From Mitragyna speciosa (taxonomy: Eukaryota; Streptophyta; Magnoliopsida; Gentianales; Rubiaceae): a stretch of 64,000 nucleotides of DNA. Each line of letters begins with the position of its first letter. Position 1 is the stretch's first letter. Below the pieces are notes generated by a model. The model was given only the letters and a program-made list of their open reading frames with translations. It was not told where the DNA came from and did no database searches. The stretch is from assembly GCA_024721245.1 (NCBI GenBank), contig CM045556.1, forward strand, positions 21,289,837 through 21,353,836, read 5' to 3'. Shown here one piece after another: positions 42,434 to 54,511 of this stretch. The translations under genes and the position numbers were made by a program.

Positions 42434-45400
42434 TGTCACGCCCTGAAATGACACACGGTGGGGTCGTTGACTGTCGCGTCCATAAAAGACGGTCTGGTTG
42501 GTGACTCATTTTGGAAAAGATAGGTTTTTGAAAAAACTGTACGTGTGTAAAAAATTGAGTTTTTAGTAAAAAAGTGTTATTTTAGAAAAAATGATATTTT
42601 GGAAAGTAAAAGAAGGTCGGGACTAAAAATGCAATAGTTTGGCCAAATAATTTGAAAAAGGGTTTTATTTAGAAATTGAGTCGCCACTTGGTATTGAGTT
42701 AGGTGTACCAAGTCACTCGAAAAAATTGTTTAACAAAACAAAAGTAAAATTTTAGAAAAATCATTTAAAACCCTTTTCCGACTCCAGTCTACGAAAAAAC
42801 AAGAGAAAAAGGTCCAAGAGTCATATTTGAAGAAAGGGAAGGCAAAGGCTTGCGCCTAAGGCACCCTTTTTACCTAACCGAGGCTAGTTGCGAGGTTTAA
42901 TCAAAATTTTCTAAATTAACCATAAGTTCTATTGCGTTTGGATGTATCTAAATGAATGCAAATCCTAAGTCTATATGTGAAAATCGAGAGGGTCGGAATG
43001 TTTCGTCGAGACTTGGTGGGAATTATCGCATTAATTGCGAAACCCGAGTCCAGGTCTCGAGGGAGTCACAAGTGTGAATGTAAAATGAAATGCAAAAAGA
43101 AAAATAATAATAATAATATAGGTAATAAGTGAAGAAAGAAAATGGGTATGTAACATGACGGGTACGAGGGACTAATAACTCGTGACTGAATGTTTCTACT
43201 CATGGAGGGGGAAACGACATGTACGTCACCGCTTTCCACGTAAGTAGGTAACTATTTCTAGTCGGATCATACAAAATGACCTAAATTCTAAATGAGATAC
43301 AACCTAGATGTCATGTATTTGAAGATGCATCAAAATAAATAAATCAATAATATTAATAATAATAAAAATCATGCAGAATGGAAGGAAAACTAAAAAGGTG
43401 TGAAGTGGGATGTAAAAAAAAAAAAAAATACATGAGTGTACCTAATACTAAAATGTCCTAAAGGTCTGGCATTGGAGTAGTCCTTTCTAGGAATTTCTAC
43501 TAACGTTGAATTAGTGTGGTGACGGAATAGCATAAAACATGATTTAAATAGTAAAATATGAATTAAAAGCAAATTAAATATATAAAGACATATAAGGTCA
43601 AGTAGGAGCACATAACACATAATCATGATATCTAGATGCGAAACCCTAAGAAAAGTGATAAAACATATAAGCACATAAGCACACAAAAGCACACAAGCCC
43701 TAACTATTACACCGGGGGGTTTAATTACACTTTGAAGGAGAAAAATAAAAAATGCCCTATCTATTACATTTGCTATCTAAATATAAAATTTTTCTAAAAA
43801 TGCAATAAATGTAATTTAATTGTTACAATGGCTAGCTAAATACAAAAAAATATTACACTTTTACCCAAATAATAAAATTCAAAATTAAATAACATAAAAT
43901 GAATAAATACATAAAAAAGCATGTAAAACAAGAAATATATGAAGAAAACGCATAAAAAATCACATAAAGGCACATTGGGGCAAATAAAGAGAAATTAATA
44001 AGTAATAGGAGTACCTCTTTTAAGACCCGATACTAATGCTAACAAAACGAATAAACATGTTAAGGTACTGCAATATAAATGAGAAAAACATTAAAATATG
44101 TAAGTATTAACAAATTGGGGATAAAATATAAAATCTAGCAAACTAAGGGGCATCAAAAATAGAAATTCGGGCAAGCTTGGGAACCAAATTTGTGAATTTA
44201 AGCTAACTAGGGGAACAAAGTGGTAAATTAAAGCTAAGTAAGCATGCCAAAAACCTAAATTCTATCAAACTAGATAGATAAACTGCAAATTTCAACAAGT
44301 ATAGGGGGCAAAACATAATTTCAGCTAGTATTTAGGAAAAATTTGCAAATAATGGAACCTAACTGGAAAAATGTAAAATCTTGGGGACTTGATTGCATGG
44401 GATAAAAAAAGAAATTTGGAGCCAATTAATAATACTTAATAAAGCTAGGACTAAAACATAAATACTATATTATGGGAAAGTAGCAAGACATGAAAATGCC
44501 AACTGAAATAAAACTAAATCAATTAATCTGAGTTAATTTAATTAGTTAAGTTAATCACTCAATCAAAAATTGAATTTAACTAAACTAGACACCAATTAAC
44601 ATGTTAGTTAAAATAAAGTTAAGACAAGTCAAAACAGCAATAAAACACAACTCAATTCCATTCAGTTTTTTTTTTTTTTTAGCCTGCAAATTAAACTTAT
44701 AACTATAAAAAAGAACTCAAAAATACAAAATAAGTGTAATAAAACACCACTCAAAACCATTTTCTCTCTTTTTGTTTTTTTCTATTTTGTTCTCTTTCTT
44801 TCTTCCCCATCTTATGTCCGTTTCTTTCTTCTAGTCTTCTCCAACTTTTCCTTCTGCTTCTCTCTCATTCATCTTCTTTCTCTCCAGGTTCGTTTCTATC
44901 TCTCTTTGATTCCTATTTCTCACTCCCTCACTCTCTGATTCTCTCTTTTCCTTCGATCGGCCACTTTTCTTTCTTCCTTCTCTCCTTTTAATTATTGGCC
45001 TCTCTCTGTTCTTTCCCTCCCCATCTCTTTCTCTTTGAAACTATTTCTTTCTTCTCTAATTTTCTCTGCTTCTGTTCTCTGTTTCTGTCCGTGTTCTTTT
45101 CCCCTCTCGTCTCCCTCTTTTTTTTTTTTCTTTCTCTCTTGGTCTCTCTTCCTTCTATTTCTCTTTTTCTCTCTACTTCACTCTCTCCCTCGCTGCGCAT
45201 CTTTTCTACTCTCTTTCCACTATTGCTCTTTTCTTCTCTCCTGTTATTCTCGATTCTCACTTCTTCTCTCCCCGCATCTATTTTCTCTATGTTTGTCTAA
45301 GCCTCTCTCCTTTTTTTTTTTTCTTTTTTCTTCCTATTTCTCTTCATTTCTCTTTTCCTGTTTCCCCAACTATCCTGTTCTGTTTTATCAGCAAAACCCA

Positions 45401-48060
45401 AATACCCAATTCAAAACAACTAACTAATTAAAATGGTAATCACGCGCCTCATCTTAAGATTTCAATAATTAATAGCTGAAGATGCATGTAGAGAGAAAGA
45501 GAGAGAGAGAGAGAGAGATTCACCTCATCTGAGATGCAACACTATGACTATTTGGCTGAGGAGATGGGCGGTGAAGATCTAACTGGATGAGATGGGTTGC
45601 TGCGGTTGTTGTTCCTAGTGACGGCAGCGGTACTGATGGCTGTCCAGTAGTGAGGATGCAGTTTGAAATTGGCTGAATTGATGCCTGTTGCTGCAGTTAT
45701 TGAGAGGAACGTTTGTGCTACTGGTTGTGTTTTTGCAGGTCAAGAGTGGTACAGTGAAGGGTTTGTGAGAGGCTTTGTTATTGGGGGTCTATCTTGTGCG
45801 CATGTTTGTGTGCTTCTGTGTGTCGCTTGTGTGTGGATTGAGAGGTTATCTGTGGTGGCAATTGGGTGGTGGTGGTGGAAAATACCTCATGAAAGTTGTA
45901 ATGGCTCAGACTGGAGTGATGAAGACCTCTGGAACATGGTTGAGGTCATTGGAAGTTGTTAAGCAGATGGGAGAAGACGGTGGAGCTTGCAGTGGTGTGG
46001 GTCCTGTTTGGTGGCTTTAGGTTATGGCTGACCGTGGTTGCTGAAGGTGTGTGGGGCTGTTCGACGATGCTTCAGGTGATGGTTGGAGTTGTTTTTGCAG
46101 GTTAGAGATTGAAGGGGTGGCTAGTGGTGCAAGTAGCTTTTATGGTTCTGATGCGATTGGAGGGAAAGTTGAGGGCTGATGTCTATGTAATTGCAAGGGC
46201 AAACGGTGATCTTTAGTGGTGATTTCAGTTGAGATGGTGTCTGTGGGATGGAATTGAGCAAATGTACGTGTGAGATGATGAGATTGGGTTGCTTATAGTG
46301 GCTTTAGGTGGAGGCAATTGATTCAGGCTGCTGGAGGTGGAGCAAATTTTGTTTATTTGCAGGTTATGGGTGAATCAGAAGATGGGCTTGTTGGTGAATA
46401 TTTTGTAGTTGATTCAGTTGTGATTTGTGGTTATTTGCTTCTGGGATTGAAAGTGGTGGTGGAGTGGATTTTGCAAGCTTGGGGATGTGCATGAGACATG
46501 AATGTGTGTGTTTGTGCTTGAGTATTGTGTGTGATTGTGTGATTGTGACTGTGTAGTGAATGTCTTGTGACTGACAGGAAACTAGTGTGTGAAGTGTGTG
46601 TAGGATTATGAGGAACTGTGTGGCTGTGTGTGAATGTGGTGTGTGAATTGCGTGAGTTGTATGTGTGTTTGTTGACTGTGTGTGTCTATGTATGTATTTA
46701 TGTGCAGGGCTAGATTTGTGTGTAAATTTGGTGTATGTATTGTGTGTGAGTGTATGAAATTGGACGGTATGTTTGTGTGTGTAAGTGTGTGAAATTTTGC
46801 GTGTGTTTATGTGCCTAGCTGTGTATGTAAATGTATGTGTGAGAGAGTGTGCGGTGTAGTGTATGAGAGAGAGTATGAGTGTGTGTAGTGTGTGTGAGAG
46901 AGAGTGAGTAGTATGTGTAGTGTGTGTGATTTGGGAAAGTGTGTGTTCTTGGTGTTCTAAGTGTAGGTTGAAGATGTACTAGTGTGTGTTCTAAGTGTTC
47001 TAGGTGAAAACTTGAAGATACACTAGTGCGTGTTCTAACTGTTCTACGTGAAAACTTGAAGATACACTAAGACTTAGTAGGTGTTCTTGGTGTTCTTGGT
47101 GAAAATTTGAACATGAATGTAGGAAAAAGTGTGTTTTTAGTGTTCTTGGTGTAATAGAAAAATTAAAAACTAAAAAAACTAAAAACTCTCTCTAGGTCCC
47201 TTTTTTTTTATCCCCCTCTTTTCAAATCTCCAAGTGGGAGTATTTATAGTGCACAAAAGACTTATCTTTCAAGAAATGACTAAAAGACCAACACGCCATT
47301 GACTACCAAAATTACAACTTTACCCTTACAAAAACATTAAAAATCTATTTTTCTCTCATAAAAATTGAAAAAATTAAGAAAAATTTTATTAATAGCAATT
47401 CACCCAAAAAAAAAAAAAGTTAGAAAAACTTAGAAACATGCTTAAGATCTAAAAAACGAATTTGGTACCCAAAAATTGGTGAAAATGAGTGTGGAATTTG
47501 AAATGATAATTTTGCCTTTGGATAACGAAAATATACAGAAAATAGCTATTGGTCTTGAAAAATTATCAAAAATTAAAAATAAGCTTAGAACTCTAAGAAA
47601 TGCATTTATGACTTAAAAATTGGTGAAAAATGAATTTAAACTATAAAATAACGAATGTAGTATTTACAAAAAAAATAGCAATCGTCCCCGAAAAAATTAA
47701 CAAAATTTAGAAACATGCTTAAAGAATTAGAAAAATAAATGTGGTACTAAAAAATAATAGAAGAAAATGGTATTCGCTGCAAAATTATCATTTTGCCCCT
47801 GTGTTGGAGAAATACATAAAAATACCAGTTAAATCTGAAAAAAATTATAAAAATTTAAAAAGACGTGTAAAAGTATAAAATGTGAATTTAAAACCCCAAA
47901 ACTAATGAAAAAATATTTACAACTGAAAATTACTATTTTGCCCCCCGAAAATGCTGATTTCTTTCCTATTTTGTTGAAAAATTAGAATTTGACCTCAAAA
48001 AATATAAAAGTGCCCCAAATGTTGAAAAAATGAGCGGTGTGTCAAAATTTAGTGTCTACA
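42434..48060 (-). mobile_element. Solo LTR 2 of the 5-kb-LTR gypsy family
   Basis: On the minus strand it runs from TGTAGACACTAAATTTTGAC (48060) to GGGCGTGACA (42434), 5,627 bp. The flanks are GAAAC (42429-42433) and GAAAT (48061-48065), a 5-bp duplication with one substitution. It aligns with solo LTRs 1 and 3 at both ends and in the conserved tail (42640-43270). It is about 0.55 kb longer, at least partly because of TG-rich tracts (46500-46930) and a GA run (45489-45520). The TATA box is at about 47241-47250. Open frames inside (for example in the CT-rich zone 44780-45430) are low-complexity and not genes. Confidence 0.83.
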
Positions 48061-48065
48061 GAAAT

Positions 48066-49645
48066 GATTTAAGAATATATTCTTATCTTCATAAATCTAC
48101 TACCTTTGGGTGAATAGACCACTTAGACAAGTCACTTCCCAATCATATGTCTCATGTGTCATCTCTAAATCTTATAGAAAATCAACACCTTTGGGCAGAA
48201 GAATTTTGTACTTAATCAGAGACATTCCTCATCATTAAAGTTTAAAATTCTATAAATTAAATGAACATACCACTTTGGTGGCAATAGCTCAATCAATTCA
48301 TAAAATTCTCTTTAATGCCAGGATACACTTTATATTACCCATAAAAAAAACTTTAATGTGTGATTTAACCTTTATAGACAAGAGGACAAAAATGTCTTCA
48401 ATCACACCCTTGTATAACCCATCCGTATGAGATATGCAAAATATCTCTTAATAATGTCACAATTCAAATATGTTAAAGTATTGTATTCTTGCTTTATGAG
48501 AGACAACAAAATTCCCTCCAATGTGACAATAATGATGCAAAATGCATCAAAATTAAATTTTATGGGATATAAATATATAATCATCTCTATTGTCACATTG
48601 AAAATAAAATTTCTTGTTTACTACATGAAATAACCTTTATTATGGCTTTATATAATCTTATGAGATTAAAATTATAAATTAGGCTTTTAAACAAATTATC
48701 ACATTGCCTAAATTATAATCCAAAAATTAATCTCTTTAATTATGTATATTTGCCTTGGTCCTTAGGAAATAGCAATTATGCATGAAACAAATAAAAAATT
48801 AAGCATCAAAACCAAGGCTTAAATTAAACCAATAAAGGGATCTGCACAAAGTCAATGTCAAATCACCTAAAGCCGAAATTGACGGGTTTCATAAACAAAA
48901 AACAAGGTACAATGTAAAGCCGTCCAAACCATGAAACAATTCAACTCAGCACAGGTTTAGCATATTCTACATAAGTGAGAGTTTATCTATCTAAGTAAGG
49001 GTTAGTTAGCTTTTAGTAGCAGCTTAGTAGTTGCTCTCCAGTGTCAAAAAATTCTGTCCCACATTGAAAAGTTGTAGGATAGGTTCCGAATTGATAAGTT
49101 TGATGGGTTGTACAAAAGGTTGGATCCCTTTTGTACACCTCATCTCTCCTCTTTCAACTCTTCCCCTTCCCCTATTAACTATTGATAAAAAAAAAAAAAT
49201 AGGTTTAGCATATTCATGTTGCCCAAATCTTGCAATTAAAAATTGCTCTAATACCTTAGCATGAAACTCTCCTAATTGATCACGGCAAGACGATATAAAA
49301 TTGATATGTCATCTTAAAGTGCTTGGTGCATATATAGTCCATGAGAAACATAAAACAGAATCTCAATCGATAAATCAGAGGCATAGTCAATGAAATATGA
49401 CAATCGTTAACCCTCTGTGAAAGCACAAAAAGGAAACAAACTTTATACATGATCAGAATCAAAGACGTAACTTATTCATGCTTAGAGATCATCCGTTACT
49501 AGCCTCATCGCTCAATAACAAACAAAAATCGCTAATGCTAATTTTCCTTTATATTGCCGATACTATTCCATAGAAAATAAAATCGACATCACACATTATA
49601 ATCTAACCAAGATTACTCTTAAAAGATTCTAAGATCATGTATATA
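48066..49645 (-). mobile_element. copia leader and 5' gag region, no intact frame
   Basis: This is the internal part of the copia element between solo LTR 2 and the 5' LTR. It should hold the leader and the start of gag, but every frame is broken and I cannot align specific gag motifs. It carries the retroposon at 48968-49200. Confidence 0.5.
48953..49215 (+). mobile_element. SINE-like retroposon, 233 bp, 15-bp target duplication
   Basis: AGGTTTAGCATATTC occurs at 48953-48967 and 49201-49215. The 233 bp between them (48968-49200) end in a pyrimidine-rich tract and GATAAAAAAAAAAAAAT. GGTTGGATCCC at about 49118 resembles a tRNA-type B box (GGTTCGATCCC), and TAGCAGCTTAGTAG at about 49017 is a weak A-box candidate, but the spacing of ~100 bp is longer than in usual tRNA-derived SINEs. 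Insertion by LINE machinery is well supported; the family is not identified. Confidence 0.65.
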
Positions 49646-49658
49646 GGCTCTAGTACCA
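49646..49658 (-). promoter_or_regulatory. Primer-binding site of the copia element
   Basis: The minus strand reads TGGTACTAGAGCC two bases from the 5' LTR, close to TGGTATCAGAGC complementary to initiator tRNA-Met. Confidence 0.78.
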
Positions 49659-49660
49659 AT

Positions 49661-50112
49661 TGTTAGAATAAAAATTATTCCACATCCAAAATCTATGCAT
49701 GAATTCTGAGAATACCAATTTAGAGAAAAGTTAAATAGAACCTGATTTTTGATCCAATGCCATATTGAACGGAAACAAGAATACAATCACTAATCAACTG
49801 CACTAAGTTCTTCTCTCCAGATCTTGTGACCAAGTCTCTTAGATGGTAGAGAGATAAAAACTGAATTTAGTCGTTACATCGATCCTTAGAGAGAGACCTA
49901 GCACTCCTTATATATTAAACACATTAGAATCTCCATCTAATGTGGATTAATTCTGTAGGCCTACAGAATTAATCCACATCTTATTATATTAGAATAATAG
50001 CCCCAATAATTAAACCAAAATAATGGCCCACTTTATGTCTCATATTTGACCATATTATCTCAACTATTAATCACAATTAATGTAAGCCCATAATTAGATT
50101 AAAAATCTAACA
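49661..50112 (-). repeat. 5' LTR of the copia element
   Basis: 452 bp, matching 37186-37641. At 49940-49979 it contains a perfect 40-bp palindrome (ATGTGGATTAATTCTGTAGG and its reverse complement) that the other LTR lacks; there the left half reads instead as unrelated sequence (CAATCCCTAACTAGCC...). Confidence 0.92.
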
Positions 50113-50117
50113 TCACC

Positions 50118-50879
50118 GCCTAAACAAACTCAAGGAGACGGTGCAAACTGTGTATGATAAAGAGAAAAGTATGTCTGGAACTTGTGTGCACCGCAAAATT
50201 GATACTGCTGGCACCGCTGCTTAAGAAAACATTATGCGGCGGAAAATACAAAGCACCCCAGGGTGCCAAAATAACTAAACTGTCCTAATGGTAGGATATC
50301 CACATTGCATGCGGAGAAGTAACATGCGAGGAAGCAACACCTGTAAACCCCATAAAGCAATTAAATTATGGGACAAAAACGCACTCACTGCGTGTCTGAG
50401 CAGCTTTTATAATACTAGTATTTAGCCCAAAGTTTATTTTTAACTTAATAAATCAACATTCGAAATGAGAAAAATATATTACATCAATATTCTATTTTTT
50501 GGTAATAATGCATTAATATTTTTTACTTATCCGGAGAGGTTAAAGATATAATACATGAATGTTCGAGCATATCTTTGTAGATAACAAAAGGGTAGAAATC
50601 ATAATCATAATGCTCAGAAAAAGATTATTTTAACCTGGCCTTTGAGTTTTTTGTAGCATATATTTCATAGGAGCTGTTTGTTAGGTTCATAAATAGAGGT
50701 TAATTGTCTCACATTGATTTGAGAAAGAAAGGAAGAGCATTTAATATATAAACTAGTGGTTAAGCCTAGGGGTTGAAATTCCTGAAATATGCGCATGAAA
50801 TTGTATTGCATTGCAAACACAGGTTTACAAAAAAAGCAAAAAAGTTATTTGTTTGAAACGAACAAATGACATACTCGCA
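50118..50879. other. Spacer between copia element and V-ATPase pseudogene
   Basis: No recognised gene. At 50754-50815 the words ACTAGTGGTTAAGCCT and GAAATATGCGCATGAAATTG resemble the short hairpin repeat at 26765-26865, without its hairpin. Confidence 0.4.
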
Positions 50880-52855
50880 TAATTTCATTGATTTTTGCTT
50901 TGTAGCTTCTCATGAGCTTTAGTCCTGGTGTCAACAAAATCTGAATCAAACTTCGCGTAGAAAGGCTTGAATGCCTTGGAGCATAAGAGCCAGAGAGAGC
51001 ACAGCAGTTTTTTTGTCATAAGTAGAAAGACAAATATTTACAAGAAACAACATAGTAAAAAGAGATGGGAGTATTCTTTACAAATTGGTGGAAGTGGATG
51101 TTCACTAAATAGTTTTACCTAGACAATGCTGAGGTTGCAGGCATGGCAGGATTGAGAAACTTTTCCAATGCACTTATAGAAATATACCAAAGGTGTTGCT
51201 AGATAAGTGGGGAATCCACTATTTGCACGCATTTCTGCCCAAAAGGAGAAATACAGAAATCAACATAATGTTGATTCTAAACAACGTTTGACCACAAATA
51301 TTACCAATATTTTCAGTCCTTTCAATCAAGAAAATTGTATTAGTAAATGATATGTAGTAATGACTGTTAAAGAACTTGTCATAAAATTAACCCAAGAGAA
51401 ATTCAATCAAATTCAATCCCAGAAACATAAACACAAAGCTTAACTTTACAATTTGTTCCATTATTGAGTGCCAAAAACATGGGATAAAAGAATAGCAATC
51501 ATTTATAAGGACTTCTTTTGATATGCAATAATCTCAAGTTCTAAATTATCCAAGACAAGGAGAACAATGCATTGTGATTCAGTGTACCTTCGAAGCAAAT
51601 TCCGTAATCAAGAAATTCAATAAATTGAAAGAGATATGCTTCTAGTCGAAATCTAACAAGCTAGGTTAATTGTTCCTCTTAGGAGGTCAGAGACTTGCAA
51701 ATTTTTGAATCCCTTTCATCTCAAAAAATGCTTGAGCATATCATAAATGAGAATGATCAGCAGGATGCTTAGAGAATTCAATGGTTCCACTATCTGCACA
51801 AAAATCATTGCAAAAGCCGCTTGGAGAGGTGTGGGAAAATATGTGGGTCCAAATTGCTAAAAGCACTTATGTAACATTAGACATTCTGCTTTCTAATACA
51901 ACGAATTCACAATTTTAGTGACTACCTCAAAACATAGTAATTCATGCAATTATATAGCATTGGGAAAATCTGGCAGGAAAGAAAACACGAAAAAGCATTC
52001 ATTTATTAGTTTTTACTAACGAACTGCATGCCATTGCAGCAGCATGGGAGGAAAAATTACCAGATGGTCCGTAATCTAAGCAACGATTCAGCCCAACGGG
52101 ACATCTGCCATCCAATTGACATTGTACCCCATATCTCTGAAATATTGACCTATAATGATCCTTGTAAATTAGCATTTGCAGAACCTAAGAAATTCACAAA
52201 ACTAAAGAAACGCTTATTGTAATTTATAGTAAGAGGTAAGAAATAACAATACACAGGAAGGTTAAAGCCACAAACACTAATAGTGTCCTTTGACCTTAAA
52301 TGGATATATGCATTAACGGCATGTCACCTGTATGACTTTTTAATACTTGAAAAATAACCAAAGCAGCAAGCTAACAGGTTATCTTACTCAACAGGATGAA
52401 TCATGGAAGGCCCTTAATTGTTTGAATAAAATTTATTCCAAAAAAATGACTACATTGACTTCAACATAATCCAACTAAAGCAACAACCTTTAAAAATTTT
52501 GTGTTCAGTAAAAGTTTTGATTGAAGTTATGTTAGGAGTTAGAATTGACTATAGAAAATTTAGTGACTAATTTACCTGTATAAATTGAAGCCTCACGAGC
52601 TGCCATTAGCATATTTGAAGTGTTGGCCATGCGTGTAGTGTGTTTCATGCCAGATTCCTCATTACCCCTTCAAAATTTCTGGTACACAAAATTCTGGTAT
52701 CAAATTTCAAAACCCACTAACTACACACAAATTTCTGTTATCCTCGCCCCCTACATCATATAGGGCAAATCCTGGCATACAATACATGAAGACTACCTTG
52801 GAAGGATGTTGACTAAAGACTGTTTTCCCACATCCAAAAGTACCAGGTACGGCCA
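50880..52855 (-). pseudogene. V-type ATPase catalytic subunit A, intron-containing pseudogene
   Basis: Five minus-strand pieces match the vacuolar proton pump catalytic subunit in the right order. About 52850-52797: LAVPGTFGCGKTVFSQ, the Walker A P-loop (family GAFGCGKT). 52666-52576: GNEESGMKHTTRMANTSNML then MAAREASIYTG before a GT donor. About 52150-52058: YFRDMGYNVNWMAD, then after a frameshift RWAESLLRL. About 51245-51120: AEMRANSGFPTYLATPLVYF then YKCIGKVSQS. About 50960-50880: FYAKFDSDFVDTRTKAHEKL. Large parts are missing, frames are shifted, and the last pieces run into stops. Introns remain, so it is a decayed DNA duplicate and not a retrocopy. Confidence 0.83.
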
Positions 52856-53434
52856 ACTATGATCCAATAAACTTTAGACGAACCATAATGTGGCTATTAT
52901 AACATGTATCACGACAAGAGAAAATTGCATCACAACACTAAGATCAAATAAACTTTAAAAGTATGAGGCCTACAACTGGAGCACAAATACATGACTGGAA
53001 TTAATTTGTTACTTACTAAAGCAAGTTTTCAATGATGAAAACACAACAGTTCTTAGCTTCCTATGCTCATGTAAAACGTTGTACAGAATACACAACAAGT
53101 ACCAAAAATCACATGCATGATTACAAAATTCAAAATACAAAACAAAAGAGACACCCAATTGATTATATTATAAAATTCATAACATTCCAATGTTTGTTAA
53201 ATTGAAAAGGTAAAGCAACATAGAAGACATTGAAAGTGGATAACAGACAAGGGATGATAAATCATCATAATAAAGAGGTAATGAAATTTGTTCATAATCA
53301 CAACCACATTCTGAGGAAAAGGAAGCTACCGTCAAGAGCAATAAAGATTATCAAAGAAGGCATTAAAGTCTAATTAACATGCAGGTACAAAAATTAAATG
53401 GGAATGGCACGAAAAGGATCTTAATGGAATAGCA
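52856..53434. other. Spacer before solo LTR 3
   Basis: AT-rich, no recognised gene or repeat. The N-terminal exons of the V-ATPase copy would be expected here but are not visible. It ends with ACTGG (53435-53439), the target duplication of solo LTR 3. Confidence 0.4.
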
Positions 53435-53813
53435 ACTGGTGTAGACACCAAATTTTGACACACCATTTATTTTCAAACATTGGGGGGCATGTTTGCACTT
53501 TTTGGGACAAATTTTAATTTTCCAATAATCAGGGGGCAAAATAGTAATTTTATCTGTAAATATTTTTCTATCAGCTACTGGGGGTTTTAAATTCATATTT
53601 TCATTTTTATGTGAATTTGTTAATTTCTTATGATTTTTCTGGATTTAATTGGTATTTTTTTATATTTTTACCAGCACAAGGGTAAAATGGTAATTTCGCC
53701 TCGCAAATACCATTTCAGCTCATTTTTAGTTCCAAATTTATTTTTCTAATTCTTTAAGCATGTTTCTAAATTTTCTTTATTTTTTCAGAGACGATTACTA
53801 TTTTTTCTATGAA

Positions 53814-54290
53814 TTTTCATTGCCTAAGGGCAAAATCATCATTTTACAAATTAAATTCATGTTTCACCAGTTTTTGAGTCATAAATGTATTTTGCAGTGT
53901 TTTAAGCTTATTTTAATTTTTGGTAATTTTTTTAGGTCAATAGCTATTTTTCTACAAATTTTCATTGCCCAAGGACAAAATCGTCATTTTACAGATTAAA
54001 TTCATTTTTGTCAAATTTTGGGTCGAAAAGGCATTTTCCAATGTTTTAATATTATTTTTAATTTTTGGTAATTTTTCAAGGTCAATAGCTATTTTTCTGC
54101 GAATTTTCATTGCTCAAGGGCAAAATCGTTATTTTACAGTTTAAATTCATTTTTTGTCAAATTTTGAGTCGTAAATGCATTTTCTAGTGTTTTGAGCTTA
54201 CTCTTATTTTTTGGTAATTTTTTTGATGTTAATAGCTATTTTTTGTATATTTTCGTTGTCCAGGGGCAAAATCGTCATTTGACACCCCGA
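53814..54290 (+). repeat. Four ~145-bp tandem repeats in U3 of solo LTR 3
   Basis: The core TTTTC(A/G)TTG(C/T)C...AAGGGCAAAATCGT starts at 53814, 53959, 54104 and 54250. Each unit also holds TTTTAAGCTTATT-like and GGTAATTTTT words. Solo LTR 1 has the equivalent array at 33948-34390. Confidence 0.85.
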
Positions 54291-54496
54291 ACGCGTTTCT
54301 GTCAGCTTTAAACTCTAGTTTTTATTTTTGAAATCTACTTTGAATTTTTTTTGAAAAATTTAGAGATTGTTGTCAGATTCTTTGTATTAATTTTTAAATT
54401 TTGGGGTTAAAAAAAATATTTTTTAATCAAATTAGCATTTTTAATGCCGGTGGCGTTTTCGTCATTTTATAACATTCTTGGCCAACAAGACAAGGG

Positions 54497-54511
54497 GCCT
54501 ATAAATACCCC
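54497..54511 (+). promoter_or_regulatory. TATA box of solo LTR 3
   Basis: GGCCTATAAATACCCC lies ~1,060 bp into the LTR and just after the 145-bp repeats. It implies a U3 of about 1.1 kb and an R-U5 of about 4 kb. Confidence 0.75.

Larger units (their letters stand above)
37186..50112 (-). mobile_element. Ty1/copia LTR retrotransposon, full length but dead and interrupted
   Basis: LTRs at 37186-37641 and 49661-50112 are flanked by perfect TCACC duplications (37181-37185 and 50113-50117). On the minus strand the order is LTR, initiator-Met-like primer site, gag, protease region, integrase, reverse transcriptase, RNase H, polypurine tract, LTR; integrase before reverse transcriptase defines copia. 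The 5,627-bp solo LTR 2 sits inside the gag region. Without it the element is 7.3 kb. The LTRs differ by several percent, and all frames carry stops. Confidence 0.92.
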
